Source: Amphibalanus amphitrite (taxonomy: Eukaryota > Arthropoda > Thecostraca > Balanomorpha > Balanidae). From it: a DNA stretch of 64,000 nucleotides. The translations under genes and the position numbers were made by a program. Positions within the stretch are counted from its first letter, which is position 1, and each line of letters begins with the position of its first letter. This document shows, in pieces, positions 34,995-47,317 of the stretch. The stretch lies in assembly GCF_019059575.1 (NCBI RefSeq), contig NW_024881627.1, forward strand, positions 248,001 through 312,000, in the 5' to 3' direction. The notes under the pieces are model-generated. The model ran no database searches and was not told the origin of the DNA. It saw only the letters and a program-made list of their open reading frames with translations.

Positions 34995-35448
34995 CATTGC
35001 GGTACAGCATCATTCCAGGCGTTTTCAGTAGTGTCATCTAGCGGCAAGAATACAAGTAGATCGGGTGATGCGGCACAGTTTCACTCCCGGCGTTTTCACT
35101 AGTGCCATCTAGCGGCAAGAATGTAAGTAGGTCGAGCAATGCGGCACAGTTTAACTCCCGGCGTTTTCACTAGTGTCATCTAGCGGCAAGAATGTAAGAA
35201 GGTCGGGTAATGCGGCACAGTTTCACTCCCGGCGTTTTCACTAGTGTCATCTAGCGGCAAGAATGTAAGTAGGTCGGGTAATGCGGCACAGTTTCACTCC
35301 CGGCGTTTTACTAGTGTCATCTAGCGGCAAGAATGTAAGTAGGTCGGGTAATGCGGCACAGTTTCACTCCCGGCGTTTTACTAGTGTCATCTAGCGGCGA
35401 GAATGTAAGTAGTTCGGGTAATGCGGCACAGTTTCACTCCCGGCGTTT
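34995..35448. repeat. 71-bp tandem repeat, about 6.4 copies
   Basis: Unit starts at about 34998, 35069, 35140, 35211, 35282, 35352 and 35422. Each contains TGCGGCACAGTTTCACTCC, GGCGTTTTCACTAGTGTC and ATCTAGCGGCAAGAATGTAA. Copies become more alike toward the right. A diverged single unit occurs at about 59546-59596. Confidence 0.9.
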
Positions 35449-36420
35449 GCTGACGTTTCAACGAAGGGGTTTCGAGTCCTCGAGAGACCTACAAGGCTCG
35501 AGTGGACATGCGGGCATAACGTTTTTCTTAATATTCCAACACAGAAGTCGTAAATGCTCCAACGCTAGTAAAAAACCACTCATTGCAATTTATGCTTGAA
35601 GCGAATAAGGAATATAAGTTCGTGCTTTCTATTGGGTTCGGATTCCGGGAATTAGGTAGCAGTAGGTACCTATGATTCGCCATGTTTTAGCTGGAGTCTT
35701 ACTACTGCGTTCAATGAGCAGTAACAATGCACTTCAAAAATCAAATACATGGCTGACGGCTCGTATACCTCGACTTTATCGTTCGCCAGCCCCTGTGCCC
35801 TGTGATGACTGATGAGTGTGTAGTGTCGGAATATGAGCGCCAGCAATTCGTAGGTATGACATGTGTCGAGGGTTAGATTAGATTAGGTCCTGCCTGCAAA
35901 TAGGTTTTATGACTCTAAATATCAATCCTCCCGTCTATATATAATAGACGACAAGAATATTCTCTAGAAGATCATAGGTATACGCTCTCGATATGGTGCT
36001 AAGTTGCTGCAGCCACAAACACGATATGTACCTATAGCCGATAGCACTCTGAATGAGACATTATTTCCTACTTATAAGTTACACAGCAGAGTACCAATAT
36101 GGTAATTATGTGATGCTGATGCCAAATAGCCTGGGCATGCTTATCGTTGTCTCCGAGCTGATGTCCGGTGTGAGTGGGACACCAGTCGTTGTCGAGACAG
36201 CTGTGTCCCGTCAGACGCCCCCGGTGGGCCGTACCGACAGCGGGGACCTCTCGGCCCGATCAGTGGGCCCGGCGCGCTCGCTCCGCGGTCAGCTCGGGCG
36301 GCCGGCCAGTGGCCTGAATTCCCCTCGGCCCAGAGCGGTGACACACCGGCCCAGTCCCCCCCCCCCCCCTCCCAGACGACCGTCCCCCCCCCGTCCCGTC
36401 GCCGAAAAGGCGCGACCGTC
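35449..36420. other. intergenic, with a C-rich stretch before the muscle locus
   Basis: No gene recognised. From about 36200 the DNA becomes GC-rich with long C runs (36354-36372 and 36386-36394), probably part of the promoter region of the following locus. Confidence 0.45.
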
Positions 36421-36446
36421 CACCTGATCAGACTGCCGTGCTCGCG

Positions 36447-36587
36447 CTCAAAAATAGCGCGCGCCAGTGTCAGGGCGCGCGCGCGCGCTGCTGCCGCCCT
36501 GTGTTGGCGAGGTCGGGTGCCAGCCGCTGGGCGGTGCCGCCGGGGCGCGTCTCTCCGTCTGCACACGTCTGTGTCGCTCGGTCAGTG
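36447..36587 (+). promoter_or_regulatory. candidate promoter of the myofilin-like locus
   Basis: CTCAAAAATAG at 36447-36457 differs by one base from a MEF2 site and could also act as a TATA-like element. A TCAGT initiator-like pentamer occurs at about 36580-36584. Both sit in a CpG-rich island just upstream of a good splice donor at 36645. The assignment to muscle control is an inference from the downstream genes. Confidence 0.3.
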
Positions 36588-36644
36588 GAGGAGGCCGCGG
36601 CTGGTCCGTCCCCGTCCAGAGTCCGTCCCGCTCCACTCCGACAG
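36580..36644 (+). other. candidate non-coding first exon (5' UTR)
   Basis: GC-rich sequence ending ACAG/GTGAGC at 36644/36645, a consensus donor. The downstream coding units at 39835, 44080 and 46361 each start just after an acceptor and so need a 5' exon like this. The transcription start is a guess based on the TCAGT motif. Confidence 0.35.
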
Positions 36645-37159
36645 GTGAGCCGCGCCCGAGACCTGCGGGGAAACGGGAAACGGGGAGGGGCGAGAGGGGG
36701 CGGGGTCGAACAATCCGGGAGAGATTTACAGAGGGAGGCTCAATACGCTTCGTGCGTCGGTGGGGTGGGTACACAAAGCAGTTTCGTTCCCATAGGCAAC
36801 ATCGACGAAGCGAAGCTATATGGCCTGTCACATGGCTCGTGCATCACATCCATCACGCCGCCTCTTCCAATATGCGCGATAAATGCTAAATAAATTGCAA
36901 GCTTCCTTCGCTGCAGTTGTGTCAATAAGACGCTGACATACTGTTCACCCGGAGGTAAGTATCTTTGAAACTATGGACCGTAGAGCTTTTGAATCAATTG
37001 ATCGATATACATATTTGACATAAATGCGACTCTTACTTTGGGCGCCGACTTTGATCTGACCTTATGTCGTCATCCCGGGGGCCACGTAGGATCAGCATTC
37101 TTTGACTGATTTAAGTACCTATGGCTTCGATAAAAAGGTGCATTGAAATCAGGGGCGCT

Positions 37160-37290
<131 letters not shown>

Positions 37291-39834
37291 GCGACTGTGT
37301 AGGGTTGACGTAGCGTCCTTTGTTTCATATTTTTAGCAGCGATACGAAGCACAAGGTCGCCATCCGTTCACCTTACTCACGACCTCACAATAGTCCGTTA
37401 TTTTGTCAGGGACACTTCATCCGCGCCGTTCTAGCGCGGTTCTGCTGAATTCCGACGGACACCGCAAAAAGGACACAGCAATTCGTCACATCATTTCTAT
37501 TGCTCCTTCTCTTCATATGAGAAGATTATCACTTTCCTTCAGACGACAAGGTCATGTTTTTCGTCCCAGTGTCAGAGGGAGCTGCTGGTAGCCGTGCAAT
37601 ACTCACTGCAGCAGTCAGCACACTGGCACTCAAAAAGCCCCTGTTCGCACGCACAGGACGGAAGCGGGCGGGAGTCTTTTGTCGCTAAGCCAAACAGAGC
37701 TGTTTGTGTACGAACAAACGTTCAATGCACGACAAACACCGTCAGTTTTGGTGGGGATGAAAGGTTCCATTCGGATGACAAGGACATTGGTGAATTTCCT
37801 GTCTATGTGGAGGGATTATCTCTACAGGGATTCTAGTCGGTGAACGCTTTGTTGCGCCATAAGTTTACTATTCTTTGTAGGTGTGGGTATAAACATGTTG
37901 CAAACAGGATATGCCTCCATACGATCACGTATAGGCTTTACCATCATAAATAACACTATGGTTATTTATTACACTATGGCTTTACTCTCTAGGTTTATTG
38001 TTTCTCTGCCCGTTTGTGGTGTATGGCCAATTAAAAACAGCATGCAAAAGCAGCAAAATGAATAACTAATAAATAAAACTAAACGATGAAGATAATAAAC
38101 CTCTCAAATAGTAACCAAGACAGCCGCTCCGGCTGTATCGCCGCACGGACGACAGGCGCTCTCACTGTTGGACGGAGTTGAGGTCTGACAGATCTGGATT
38201 TAGCTCAGCCATGGACGTCATGTCAGTGGCTCACTTTGACAAGGTGTTGGACGGACCGCGGCGCCGACCTTGCTCAAGGGAGTTGGCGCTGATGAATATA
38301 AAGATAAAACAGACAGCGCTGTGGATGGGCTGTCTGTATGGCTAACAAGTTTGGGCCCTGTGGCATGTTTGGGCCTTGAGCGTTGGCGTCTATCAGGCTT
38401 CGCGTTCTCTAGGACGGTTACTGGCACATCACCGTTGAAGTCACCAGCAGAACGGAACGTCTAAGGGAAGCGGGTACGGCCACGGGAGTGCGTGCCGGAG
38501 TCAGTCGGGATCCTCTTCTCGGGTGACAGTTGACAGATGGCTCTGACAGCTGAGGAGCAGCCGTCGTCGTTAGTCACGGCAGGCGCTGTCGGCAGCCGGT
38601 CCGTCAGGAGCCGTCAGTGCCGGCTGGTGGCGGACAGCGGCGGACTCTGTTCAGCCCTCCCGCAGTTCCCGCTCCGCTGGACAGCTGAGATTGGGGCCGA
38701 GCTGAGGATGAATTGCCTACTTCATCATCAACGTCATCAGTGTCATCAAATGCTCAGCAGCTGCAGCTGATGTTAGAGAGATTTAGACCGGTCGCGGTGG
38801 CGAAAACCGAGACCGATAGGTACGCCTCATCGTGAGGGAGATTGATAGATTGGAGAGAAACGGTGCCTATGTAAACAGCTGCTGGGAAAATGGTCATTCA
38901 TCAGTTAAAAAGCGCGGTGGCCCGTTTAGTGTTTTATGATCGGTTATATGGGTTGTTTAATGTCAGTGATAACGGCAATATCCGACGGTGACATCACGGC
39001 GACTATCCTCGCTTCTGTTTCCGATAAAAACCCACCTACGCGCGACATCAGACGACTTCCGAGCAGCGCCGATCCAAAAACACCGCTGCTAATTGATGGC
39101 TGGCGTCGCCGGCGGGTTTATTGATGCTGAGGGCTGGCACGGCCGCCCAGCTCGGGGGCGGGCTGAGCGGTGCCCAGGGTGACTGGAGGGGACCCTGGCG
39201 GCCGGCCAGGGTCGGTGACGCCCGCCGGGTGTCTGGGGTCGAGACCGGGCCGCTCTGCCGCGGTCCGCTGGTCTGGTGCCGGCAGCGCTGGCCGCGGTTA
39301 GCTGATGGGAAGGCCGGTGGAGCCGGGCAGACCGGTGGGAAGGCCGCGAGGACAGCGGCAGTGCCAACTCAAACACGACGCGACGGTCACCGGCGGTGGG
39401 GCTGCACCTCCGGGAACCGACGAATCGAACCAGCCCGATTACTGGAGTAGTGCAGCGCGTGCGGCGTGGTGCAGAGTTCCATCGTCTGAGAGCAAAGGCC
39501 ATCCCTTCTTAGGACGAGTCCTAGCTGTCTGGTTGAAGACGTTTTCGTGAATTGGACCTTTGCTTTATGTTCAGGGCGTTTCCTTAACGATAGGCTCTTA
39601 ATTCGTAATTTAATGATACTCCAGTGCCCAGTGGATTAAATTTAATTTTGCATGCAAAGCAACCAACATAAAATATTCCAGCCAGCCGCGCTCTATCGTT
39701 GTCCGTGTGGAAGGATCCGGAACGGTGTCCGTCTATCTGTCGGCAGCCCTTCCCCGGATCAGCAGCGTCCGACTGCCCGTCTCCCGGAGTGCCACTCGCC
39801 GGAGGAGCTGACGCTGCGTCCGTCCGGCTTCCAG
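37291..39834. other. presumed intron, nothing recognised
   Basis: Moderately GC-rich stretches at about 38460-38700 and 39120-39470 have open frames on both strands but no matching splice sites or protein resemblance. They may be regulatory. Confidence 0.4.
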
Positions 39835-40494
39835 ATGGAGCTCGGCGACCCGTACTACGGAGACTCCGGCGACCCGTATTACGGAGACGCCGGAGATCCG
39901 TACGGCGACGGCGCGTACTTCGAGGATGACGGAGATGGGGTGGACTGGCAGCGGCCGCGCCGGCCGGTCGTCATCGGCGCCAATTGGAGACGCCGCACCA
40001 AGCGCACCTACGATTACATCCACCGGCTGCGGGAGGCCTACTACGAGCCGATGACCGACTACCTGGACCGGCGCAACGGCGGCTGGCACGCCACGGCCCG
40101 GCCGCCGGCAGCGCGCTCCTTCGACGAGCGCGTCTGCTCGACCCGGTACGGTCCGCGGGCGCGGGCCAGCCCGCCGCCGCGGCCGCCGCCCGTCCCTGAG
40201 TACCACCGCAAGACGTTCAGCGACGACTTGCTGGAGGCGCTGGGGGTGTCGCTGCCGGACCCGGCGCGCCTGCCCGACCCCAGGGAGCTGCGGAAGGAGG
40301 ACCCGGTGGTGCGCGGCCCGCTGCGCCCGCAGCAGTTCAACAACTACGTGCCCACCACCAGCGACAAGATCCTGGAGGCGATGGGGGTGCGCCCGCGCGG
40401 CTTCTCCGAGCTGCCGGACGCGCTGGAGCCGACGCTGGACGGGACGATGGTGGCGGCCGATCCCGCCGGACGCCGCGCTGCTGAGGACGAGTGA
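39835..40494 (+). CDS. myofilin-like thick-filament protein, unit 1
   Basis: The coding unit begins with an ATG that directly follows a splice acceptor (GGCTTCCAG/ATGGAG) and ends TGA at 40492-40494, giving 219 residues. The start has three DPYYGD/DPYGDG repeats, then a core YDYIHRLREAYYEPMTDYLD. It ends with two similar motifs, FSDDLLEALGVSLPDP and TSDKILEAMGVRPRG. The core matches the opening of the unit at 44080 (YDYNYKVGESSYQDMLAYLD), so the two are paralogous or alternative exons of one locus. Arthropod myofilin is a small thick-filament protein with many isoforms from alternative exons. I assign it from remembered resemblance, so treat the name as tentative. The frame is open back to an ATG at 39652, a less likely start. 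Confidence 0.6.
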   Translation: MELGDPYYGDSGDPYYGDAGDPYGDGAYFEDDGDGVDWQRPRRPVVIGANWRRRTKRTYDYIHRLREAYYEPMTDYLDRRNGGWHATARPPAARSFDERVCSTRYGPRARASPPPRPPPVPEYHRKTFSDDLLEALGVSLPDPARLPDPRELRKEDPVVRGPLRPQQFNNYVPTTSDKILEAMGVRPRGFSELPDALEPTLDGTMVAADPAGRRAAEDE

Positions 40495-43400
40495 TGGCGA
40501 TGGAAGCAGAGATGGAGACGGAGACGGAGACTGAGTTGATACACGGAGACGCAAGCGGGCAGTGAAGCGAAGACGGAGGTGAAACCGGGAGGGGCCAGGA
40601 GACGGCCGAAGAGAGATGAAAGGCCGAAGTTTGTGGTAGCAAGTTTTGCAGCCCGGATAAGAGGTCCGAAATGTCACGGGCAGAATCGAGACACGCATAG
40701 TCAAATTCGTGGATATGAGAAGTTAAAATCTAAGCATGTTGACAAGAAAAAAGAGTGAGCGTGGCAAAACAAAAAGTTCAGTCCGGTACCGCTTCATAGA
40801 CTCCGAACAGTAATGATATACGGCATTATCGCTGGCACCTATATCGCTCCAGATGAAGTCTTTTGAGAAGTGACATCAGCAATAGACGGTCGCAATAGAC
40901 AGACGGTCGCAATAGACAGTCGTTCAGGTCTCATTTACACCAATCAACCCATATAGTACAATAGCATTCCTTATCGACCTGGACCACACACAGGGTAAAC
41001 TATTTAACTTGGGAATCACTAACTTTACTCAAGCTGCAGTTACTGAATACGATTGTATAGGTATGCATGTCACCGTAAACACATTCAGCAACGGTGACAG
41101 TATTATATCAACAGGGTTCCCGATGATATCACTAAGCAACTAACAACATTAGTGTTAAGCTCTATGGTTCAATGGATGTGTGATTCGACGGATTTGTCCA
41201 GAATGTTCACCTTTGAATATATTTTATGAGTGATAGCTCTCGCCATCCGCAGAGATGATTGCTTAACCGTTGGTAAACATGCCAATAAAATGCACAGCAT
41301 TCGTACAACTTTGTACCGATCATAGCACGGAATGGTGTTTATCGCTGGGCCCGTCTTCGCCGTCTGCTTACCGCGTTTATTTGTTGTCGCTCTCCTCTGG
41401 GACCACATCGGATGTGATCCATTCACCCGCGGTCCCGTCGGCCTTGATAACAGGATGACAACAACAGTGACACTGATCTGCTCGATCAAACAGGATTACA
41501 CAGGGGACGAAATCCGACACAGAGGCCGCCGAAGGGGCTCAATATAGCTGCCGCTGAGAATGCTTGAAGGGTAGATAATCGGAGGTCTTGTATTAGCTGC
41601 TGCGGTTATAGGCTCTGTCCTGCAAACACACTGTCAGTGATTCCAGCTTAAAAAAAGAAAATAATTCTTGTCTCTAAAAACACCAACATTTCCGAATTAT
41701 GTTCGTAAATTGACGATTTACAGCAGCCTAGTCAATCAACGAGATAAACATTTAGCAAAACATTCAACGAATCGTGTAAATGAAAATAACGTTAGGCGAT
41801 GTGTTTTAAATCCGTCTATCAAATATTTCCATCTTGGTGACCACAAACAAAAGTCAATCATAGCGTGCAGCATATATCGCACATGTCCCGATGATTGAAG
41901 TGATGCTCCGCTGGGGACAGTCTACTGAGAGCCGGGGCGGCGCGGTGACCTCGTCTGTGTCGCGGCGTCCGGCCGTGGTGGGACGGCCGCCGAGCTGGCA
42001 CCCGGCCCGGTGGCGTATTTCGGTCGCCCCGCTCCAGATAGCTGGCATTGCTCGGGCCACCTCGAGTCGAGATTTGGCGACAGGACAGCCCGGAGGGGCG
42101 CGCTAGAGGAGCAGAGAGACGGTCAGGTAGGCGGGACACGACCGGGCCGAAGACGAGGAAAAAAAGGAATGTTTATTTTAGAATGCATGCTGGAACTCCA
42201 AAGACGATCCCAAGCATGGTCTAATTTATCGAGTATAGTTTTCCATATTTCCTTAATAACAATTCAATCATAATTCTTAAAGAGAATGTTTGCAGTCTAT
42301 GGAGGAAACGACGGAATCGTCAAACTATGTAAAAGTTCTGCTAATTCCGCGCTTTGACATTTACGATCATTTCCCGTCAAGATAAGATATGATCGGTCCA
42401 CCATCCTCCCACCCTGGCCTGGAGAGCAGCGAAGGGGAGCGGGTTGTCGGCCTCCTGAGCCGTTCTCCCGCCAGTCCGGACAGCTGCGGTGACCGGCCAG
42501 CCGCTCTGTGCAGACAGTGACCCGGGTCCGGGCTGACCATGGCGGTCCGGGTCACCAAGGAGCGTTCACCCGTGCCACGACACCCGCTGAGACCGGTCCC
42601 TGGCCCGCTGCGGGGACGGGGGCGGAGAGAGAGTGGCGGAGGGGCAATTAGAGAGGGTGACATGCCTAACCGTTCACAGTGAGCCGCCCCAGCGATGCTG
42701 CGCACGCCGTCACAACACGGATTTGCGCACCTCCTGTCACATGTCAGAGGATTTGTGCCGTGACGAGACTGGGAACACGAGGTTGACCTTCGCCACCCGT
42801 ACACAACCCGTTATCTCAAACGATGACCGATAGCAATGTCTTGTGGTTGAGATCACTCGGAGGTCGTGCCGCGTGCCTGGACAGACCACAATTGAAGACT
42901 TGTGACTTCCTAATAACATGACATACGACGTAGAGACCGGCTGGAACTGGTAACGTGGCGTTCTGAGATTCCGCAACACCGGCCTCTGCCAGCGAAATTA
43001 GTGTGGGCGGCAGATTTGGCAGTCGTCCCATTTCAGCAGATGATCTGGAAGAACTCCTCGACGGTCAGGCTTCAGAAAAATAACGGGAAAATTAATGAAG
43101 GTAGAATTAACACCGCTGTTTGAATAAATCCAAACTAAAATGGTGATGCGGCATATCCGATATCAACATAACTATGCAGCCACAGCAGCATGTAACACGG
43201 CTGATGCGACAACAGAACCCAAATGCTTTGCTCAATTACAATTCAACTCGAAAATCTTTTCGCCCAATCGCACATCTTTCAATGCCGGTAGGCTTTCATC
43301 GTCTGCATATTGCTTGCTGCGACTCACTGAAATAAGAAGTCGCATCAATCTTTTATGAGAACAGACATGAGATCAACAGACATACCTAATCAAGTCAAGC

Positions 43401-43549
43401 TGGGAGAGTTGCCAGTTCTCGATGACAGTGGCAAACAATTCACATTTTCCAGGGCAATGAGTTACGGCGCAGTTGTAATGGTGAATTGTTAAACGATATT
43501 GATAATCTCTTCCGAATTGTTCAGTGATCTTTTCGCTGAGAATTGCGTA

Positions 43550-43660
43550 GATCTCAGGCAGCTTTTGCCAAATTGTCAGGGAACTCAGATTTGTTTTTCA
43601 ATAGAAAAACACAATTCTAAAGAATAGTGTTTTAACTATTGACAACAAACCTTCGGTTAT
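43550..43660 (+). repeat. dispersed repeat, copy 1 (partner 62575-62689)
   Basis: About 111 bases match 62575-62689 in the same orientation, including AGGCAGCTTTTGCCAAATTG and AATAGTGTTTTAACTATTGA, with one small insertion. No terminal structure is obvious. Confidence 0.85.
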
Positions 43661-43740
43661 CACGTCTTTGTATAGGTACTGTGAAATTTAACATTGTTCT
43701 CCACTGTCTGCCGTGACTGCGAACTTTTGGGACCAATCGT

Positions 43741-43975
43741 ATGCTATGGTTTTATGCTAGGGCCATGTACTGTGTAATGTGTTGTGTGCTGTGTGCTGAG
43801 ACTGTACGACAGTGCGCAGTGCTGTGTGCTGGGGCTCTGTATCGTATACTGTGTTGTGCTGGGACTGAGGCGCCAGCCGGTACTGTGGCTATGGTCGGTG
43901 CTGTGACTGTAGACTGTGCTGTGTGCTGGGACTGTAGACTGTGTTCTGTCTACTGTGTACCATTGGACTGAGGCG
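43741..43975. repeat. CTGTG-rich low-complexity sequence
   Basis: Irregular repeats of CTGTGTGCTG and GACTGTAGACTGTG, without a fixed unit. It lies just upstream of the acceptor for the coding unit at 44080. Confidence 0.7.
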
Positions 43976-44079
43976 CCAGCCGGTGACGCCGGCCGGCCGG
44001 CCGCGCCGCGCCGGCCGTGTCCGGCCCGCCCGGCCGCGCCGCCCGTCACTGACTGGCGCCTCTGTTCCAGGTGTCCGCC

Positions 44080-44691
44080 ATGTCGCGCTACCGTCGGCCC
44101 CGACATCACACCTACGATTACAACTACAAGGTGGGCGAGAGCAGCTACCAGGACATGCTCGCCTACCTGGACCGCAAGCAGGGGCTCCGCTCGGCCAGCC
44201 CGCCGCCCGGCAGAAAGTCGTTCGCCGAACGGTTCGTCGAGAAGCCCATCTACGGCGACGTGGGCGCGCTGGCGCTCGGCTCGGCCGCCGGCAGACCGCT
44301 CGCCGGCGGCTCGGTGGACGGGGAGGGGCGCGCCGCGCTCGCAGATGCCGATCTGGAAGCCGAGGAGTTCATTGCCGCACTGAAGCGACGGCCGCGCGCG
44401 CAGGCCAACGGGCCGTCGGCGCTGGCCGGTGAGCCGGGCGAGGACCTGGGCACACGCACCCGGCGCGCCCTGCAGAAGATCGACGCAGATTTCGAGGCCA
44501 TGGGTCTGTTCGACCGGGCGCCGGCGGCGTCGGCGGCGCTGGCGGTGCGCGAAGACGGCGAGGAGGCGGCTCTGAGCTCAGCCAAGGTCAGCTCGGCGCG
44601 GGTCAGCGCCGCCGTCTCCTCAGAGAAGGTAGCTGCCTCGGAGGAGACGTCGGCGACCAGGGCCAGGCGCTCGGTCCGGTACGCGAACTGA
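44080..44691 (+). CDS. myofilin-like thick-filament protein, unit 2
   Basis: The exon starts at 44071 after acceptor CTGTTCCAG. ATG at 44080 follows nine untranslated bases (GTGTCCGCC, a good context) and the frame ends TGA at 44689-44691, giving 203 residues. It opens MSRYRRPRHHTYDYNYKVG and continues SYQDMLAYLDRK. A basic N-terminus is followed by charged helical sequence and an Ala/Ser/Val-rich tail. Together with units 1 and 3 it shares a Y-x2/3-M-L-x-Y-L type motif. This opening is the part that most resembles arthropod myofilin. It could be an alternative terminal exon of the same gene as the flanking units, or a separate gene. Confidence 0.6.
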   Translation: MSRYRRPRHHTYDYNYKVGESSYQDMLAYLDRKQGLRSASPPPGRKSFAERFVEKPIYGDVGALALGSAAGRPLAGGSVDGEGRAALADADLEAEEFIAALKRRPRAQANGPSALAGEPGEDLGTRTRRALQKIDADFEAMGLFDRAPAASAALAVREDGEEAALSSAKVSSARVSAAVSSEKVAASEETSATRARRSVRYAN

Positions 44692-46351
44692 GAGGCGCGC
44701 GGCCGGCGCGTCAGACGGAGACGGGGAGAAGACGTCGGGAGGTTACAGCCGATGTTGGAGATTCGGTGGAAAGAAGTGGGAGGACTGCCGAGATGAGTGG
44801 CAATCGCACGGATCAGAACGGTAAAGACGGTCTCGAATGATTCTGGTGTTGAGAATATCGGCTCAAAACTACCCCGGAAAATGATTAAAGGACGCTGGAT
44901 GAAAGACCGTACGATGACGCTTGCTCCGATAGTTATATTTTGCATTCATTCTATCAAGTATCATATGAATTATGACTGTTCATCGGAAGTTGCAAATCGG
45001 GCGTTGGTTAAGAGAAATCAGAAAACAACCCCCACCATATATGTCCGGTTGTAAAATGTTATCGTGGCGATTTGATGATTATGTAGACGATCGTCCCAAA
45101 CAGTTTAAACCAGATGAGATCATGAGACGATTTCGAGCACACAATCTAGTGCAAAGATTGTATGACTAGAATTAAATGGAGACACAAATTGCGTTTATTG
45201 AGTTGCTAATAACATTTCCATTAACCTCTCTATCCTCACTGCTAGTCTATGTCAGTGTTTTGACTTTTGTTACGTATTTATTTTCTTTTTGTTCTATTAC
45301 GCTGTTTTGCTACTTACTTTTATGTTCGCTTATAACAGAGTGGAACTTGGTTCCCCTTTGCGTCTAACGCTACTATTAACCAATGATGCGGGTGAAACTA
45401 AGAGTGTGATCCACTTTGAATAACCGAACAGTGCTGGGTACATATGGGTCTTGTAAAGACTACCTACTGATGTAAAACACTGCCTAGTGTCTAACAGCTT
45501 CTGCCGTCGGTCTGTATTTGTAATCACAAAAGAATTGCCTAATACTTTTGTAAAATAACTAAGATGCTGACGTTGACTACATATCTTTTTAGCTTCTGGT
45601 TACAAGTGATGAAATACAGGTACACAACTAATCCACTACAGAACTTACAGATGATTGACAGACAGACGGACTCGCGCCTTTGTGCTTTATACTCACGGAT
45701 AGGACGCCGTTTGTTTGTAACACCAGTTGCATAGTTTTGCCCGTTACTTGCCATTGTGCTAGTCCAAGCATTTGTATGTTTGCCTTATGTTTGTACGAAA
45801 ATATACGGTTGAAACCCAAACATGCTGTTATGGAGAAGTGGAGGGAGGATACCTACTTTTTTACACGGTGGACATTGAGCACTTATCTTATAAGGATAGG
45901 TATCTAATTTGCACGTCCAGACTAAATCGATACCGTACCGCATTTGCATAAACTGCACCTTGCCACTACTATAGGCACAGCCTGTGCTGCCAGACTGTAG
46001 CATTTATTATTAGGTATTTTTTTCTATTAACAGTAGCGAATAACGAACAAAAAGAAGCTCAGCCATTGTATTGATGCATTGAAAACGTTTCATATAAAAA
46101 GGTCGAGCTGGGTGACTGAAAGGTAAAATAGATATCCGTAACGTTTAACAGCATGACGAGCGGTCAATTGGAGGATATTCCATGCCTTTCCCCTCAGCCC
46201 CACCCCGATCAAAACCCATAATTCGGAACGGGCACCCTACCCCCCGCGCTCCTACAGCACGTCTCACTGTACCCGGCTAACGGCTCACGACCCCTCCCCT
46301 GCCCGACACAGCCCTGAGCCCACCGTCGCTGATACCCGGCCCCGCCTGCAG
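44692..46351. other. non-coding between coding units
   Basis: AT-rich, short frames only. Includes the 3' UTR of the preceding unit; no clear polyadenylation signal found. Confidence 0.5.
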
Positions 46352-46360
46352 CGCGCCGCC

Positions 46361-46842
46361 ATGAGTGCCTCGCTGTACCCGGCGCTGGGGCGCCGTAACA
46401 ACCTGCTGCGCTCCCTGCGCGCCGAGGCGGCCGTCGACCGCTCCTTCTACGACCCGGCCGTGGACCGTCAGACGCTCTACAGCCTGCCGCAGCGCGCCCG
46501 CTTCTGGCCCGGCTCGGACACCCTGTACGGCGACGAGTGGCAGTACTGGTACGGCGACATCGCCATCCCGGAGGAGCTGAGCCGGCCGCGCCGCCGGCCC
46601 AGCTGCCTCGACGACGAGCAGGGCCTCAACGAGCGCCTGCTGCGCAAGATGCGCAGTGACAAGGGCGAGTTCTCGTCGGGGTCGGCGCAGCGGCGCTCCT
46701 CGGCCAGCCGTATAGAGTCGGTGGCGGACGCCGCCGAGAGCAGCATGGAGCACCTGGCGCGCGCCCGCTCCCTGCGCGCCAGCTCCGTCAGCCGGCTGCA
46801 GGCCACCCGCGACAGCATGGAGCGCGACGCCAGAGCTATCAG
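46361..46842 (+). CDS. myofilin-like thick-filament protein, unit 3, exon a
   Basis: Acceptor CGCCTGCAG ends at 46351 and ATG 46361 follows nine bases later in a strong context (GCCGCCATGA). It encodes MSASLYPALGRRNNLLRSL, a Tyr/Trp/Asp-rich part (SDTLYGDEWQYWYGDIAIPE) and ELSRPRRRPS, then a Ser/Arg-rich helix. It ends ATCAG/GTCGGT in phase 2. With exons b and c the protein has 333 residues. Like units 1 and 2 it starts with its own ATG right after an acceptor. Confidence 0.6.
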
Positions 46843-47143
46843 GTCGGTGGACGACACAGCAGGCAGGCGGGCACGTAAACGTAATATGGTACAGTATAGG
46901 CTGTGCCGCTGCACACCTGCTGGTTAGACTGTACCGCACAACATATGTAATCGACAAAATGTGCCATGGCCCATGAGCCACGTAAACGTGCAGCGTATGT
47001 GTGTTATGGGCATCTGTGCAAACGATTAAAATGCTTTGCAACTTTTAACGAATAGCCACTGAGTTCCCTCCCAGCTACAGAGGACCGCATATTCGTCCAT
47101 CACAAAATAGCCGCTCGCTAACGCGCCCTCTCCCACTCCGCAG

Positions 47144-47317
47144 GGCGTCGTCTCTGTCGCGGCGCGCCGTGACGCCGTCGTTCAGCGAGGACCCGTACGC
47201 CGACATTGACATCCCGGAGGAGCTGACCCGGCCGCGCCGCCGGCCCGTCTCACTGCAGCGCGAGAGCGACGCGCTGGTCTCGGCCGAGGAGGCCTCCGCC
47301 GCCAGCCGCGCCTCCAA
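47144..47317 (+). CDS. myofilin-like thick-filament protein, unit 3, exon b
   Basis: Acceptor CACTCCGCAG at 47143, donor TCCAA/GTAAGC after 47317. It encodes SSLSRRAVTPSFSEDPYADI and DIPEELTRPRRRPVSLQ. The IPEEL-T/S-RPRRRP block repeats the one in exon a, so the exons share an internal duplication and exon b may be optional. It is bounded by phase 2 on both sides and so is symmetric, and skipping it would keep the frame. Confidence 0.65.

Larger units (their letters stand above)
40495..44070. other. non-coding between coding units
   Basis: No gene recognised. GC-rich patches at about 41900-42120 and 42400-42660 lack splice-site support. It contains a dispersed repeat at 43550-43660 and a CTGTG-rich low-complexity stretch at about 43741-43975. 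Confidence 0.45.

Noticed and set aside
36141..36893. Overlapping frames in the CpG-rich promoter region
   Set aside because: High GC lowers stop frequency; the position fits a promoter and 5' UTR better.
39089..39502. Open frames on both strands in a GC-rich patch
   Set aside because: No splice sites in matching phase, low-complexity translation, no resemblance to a protein.
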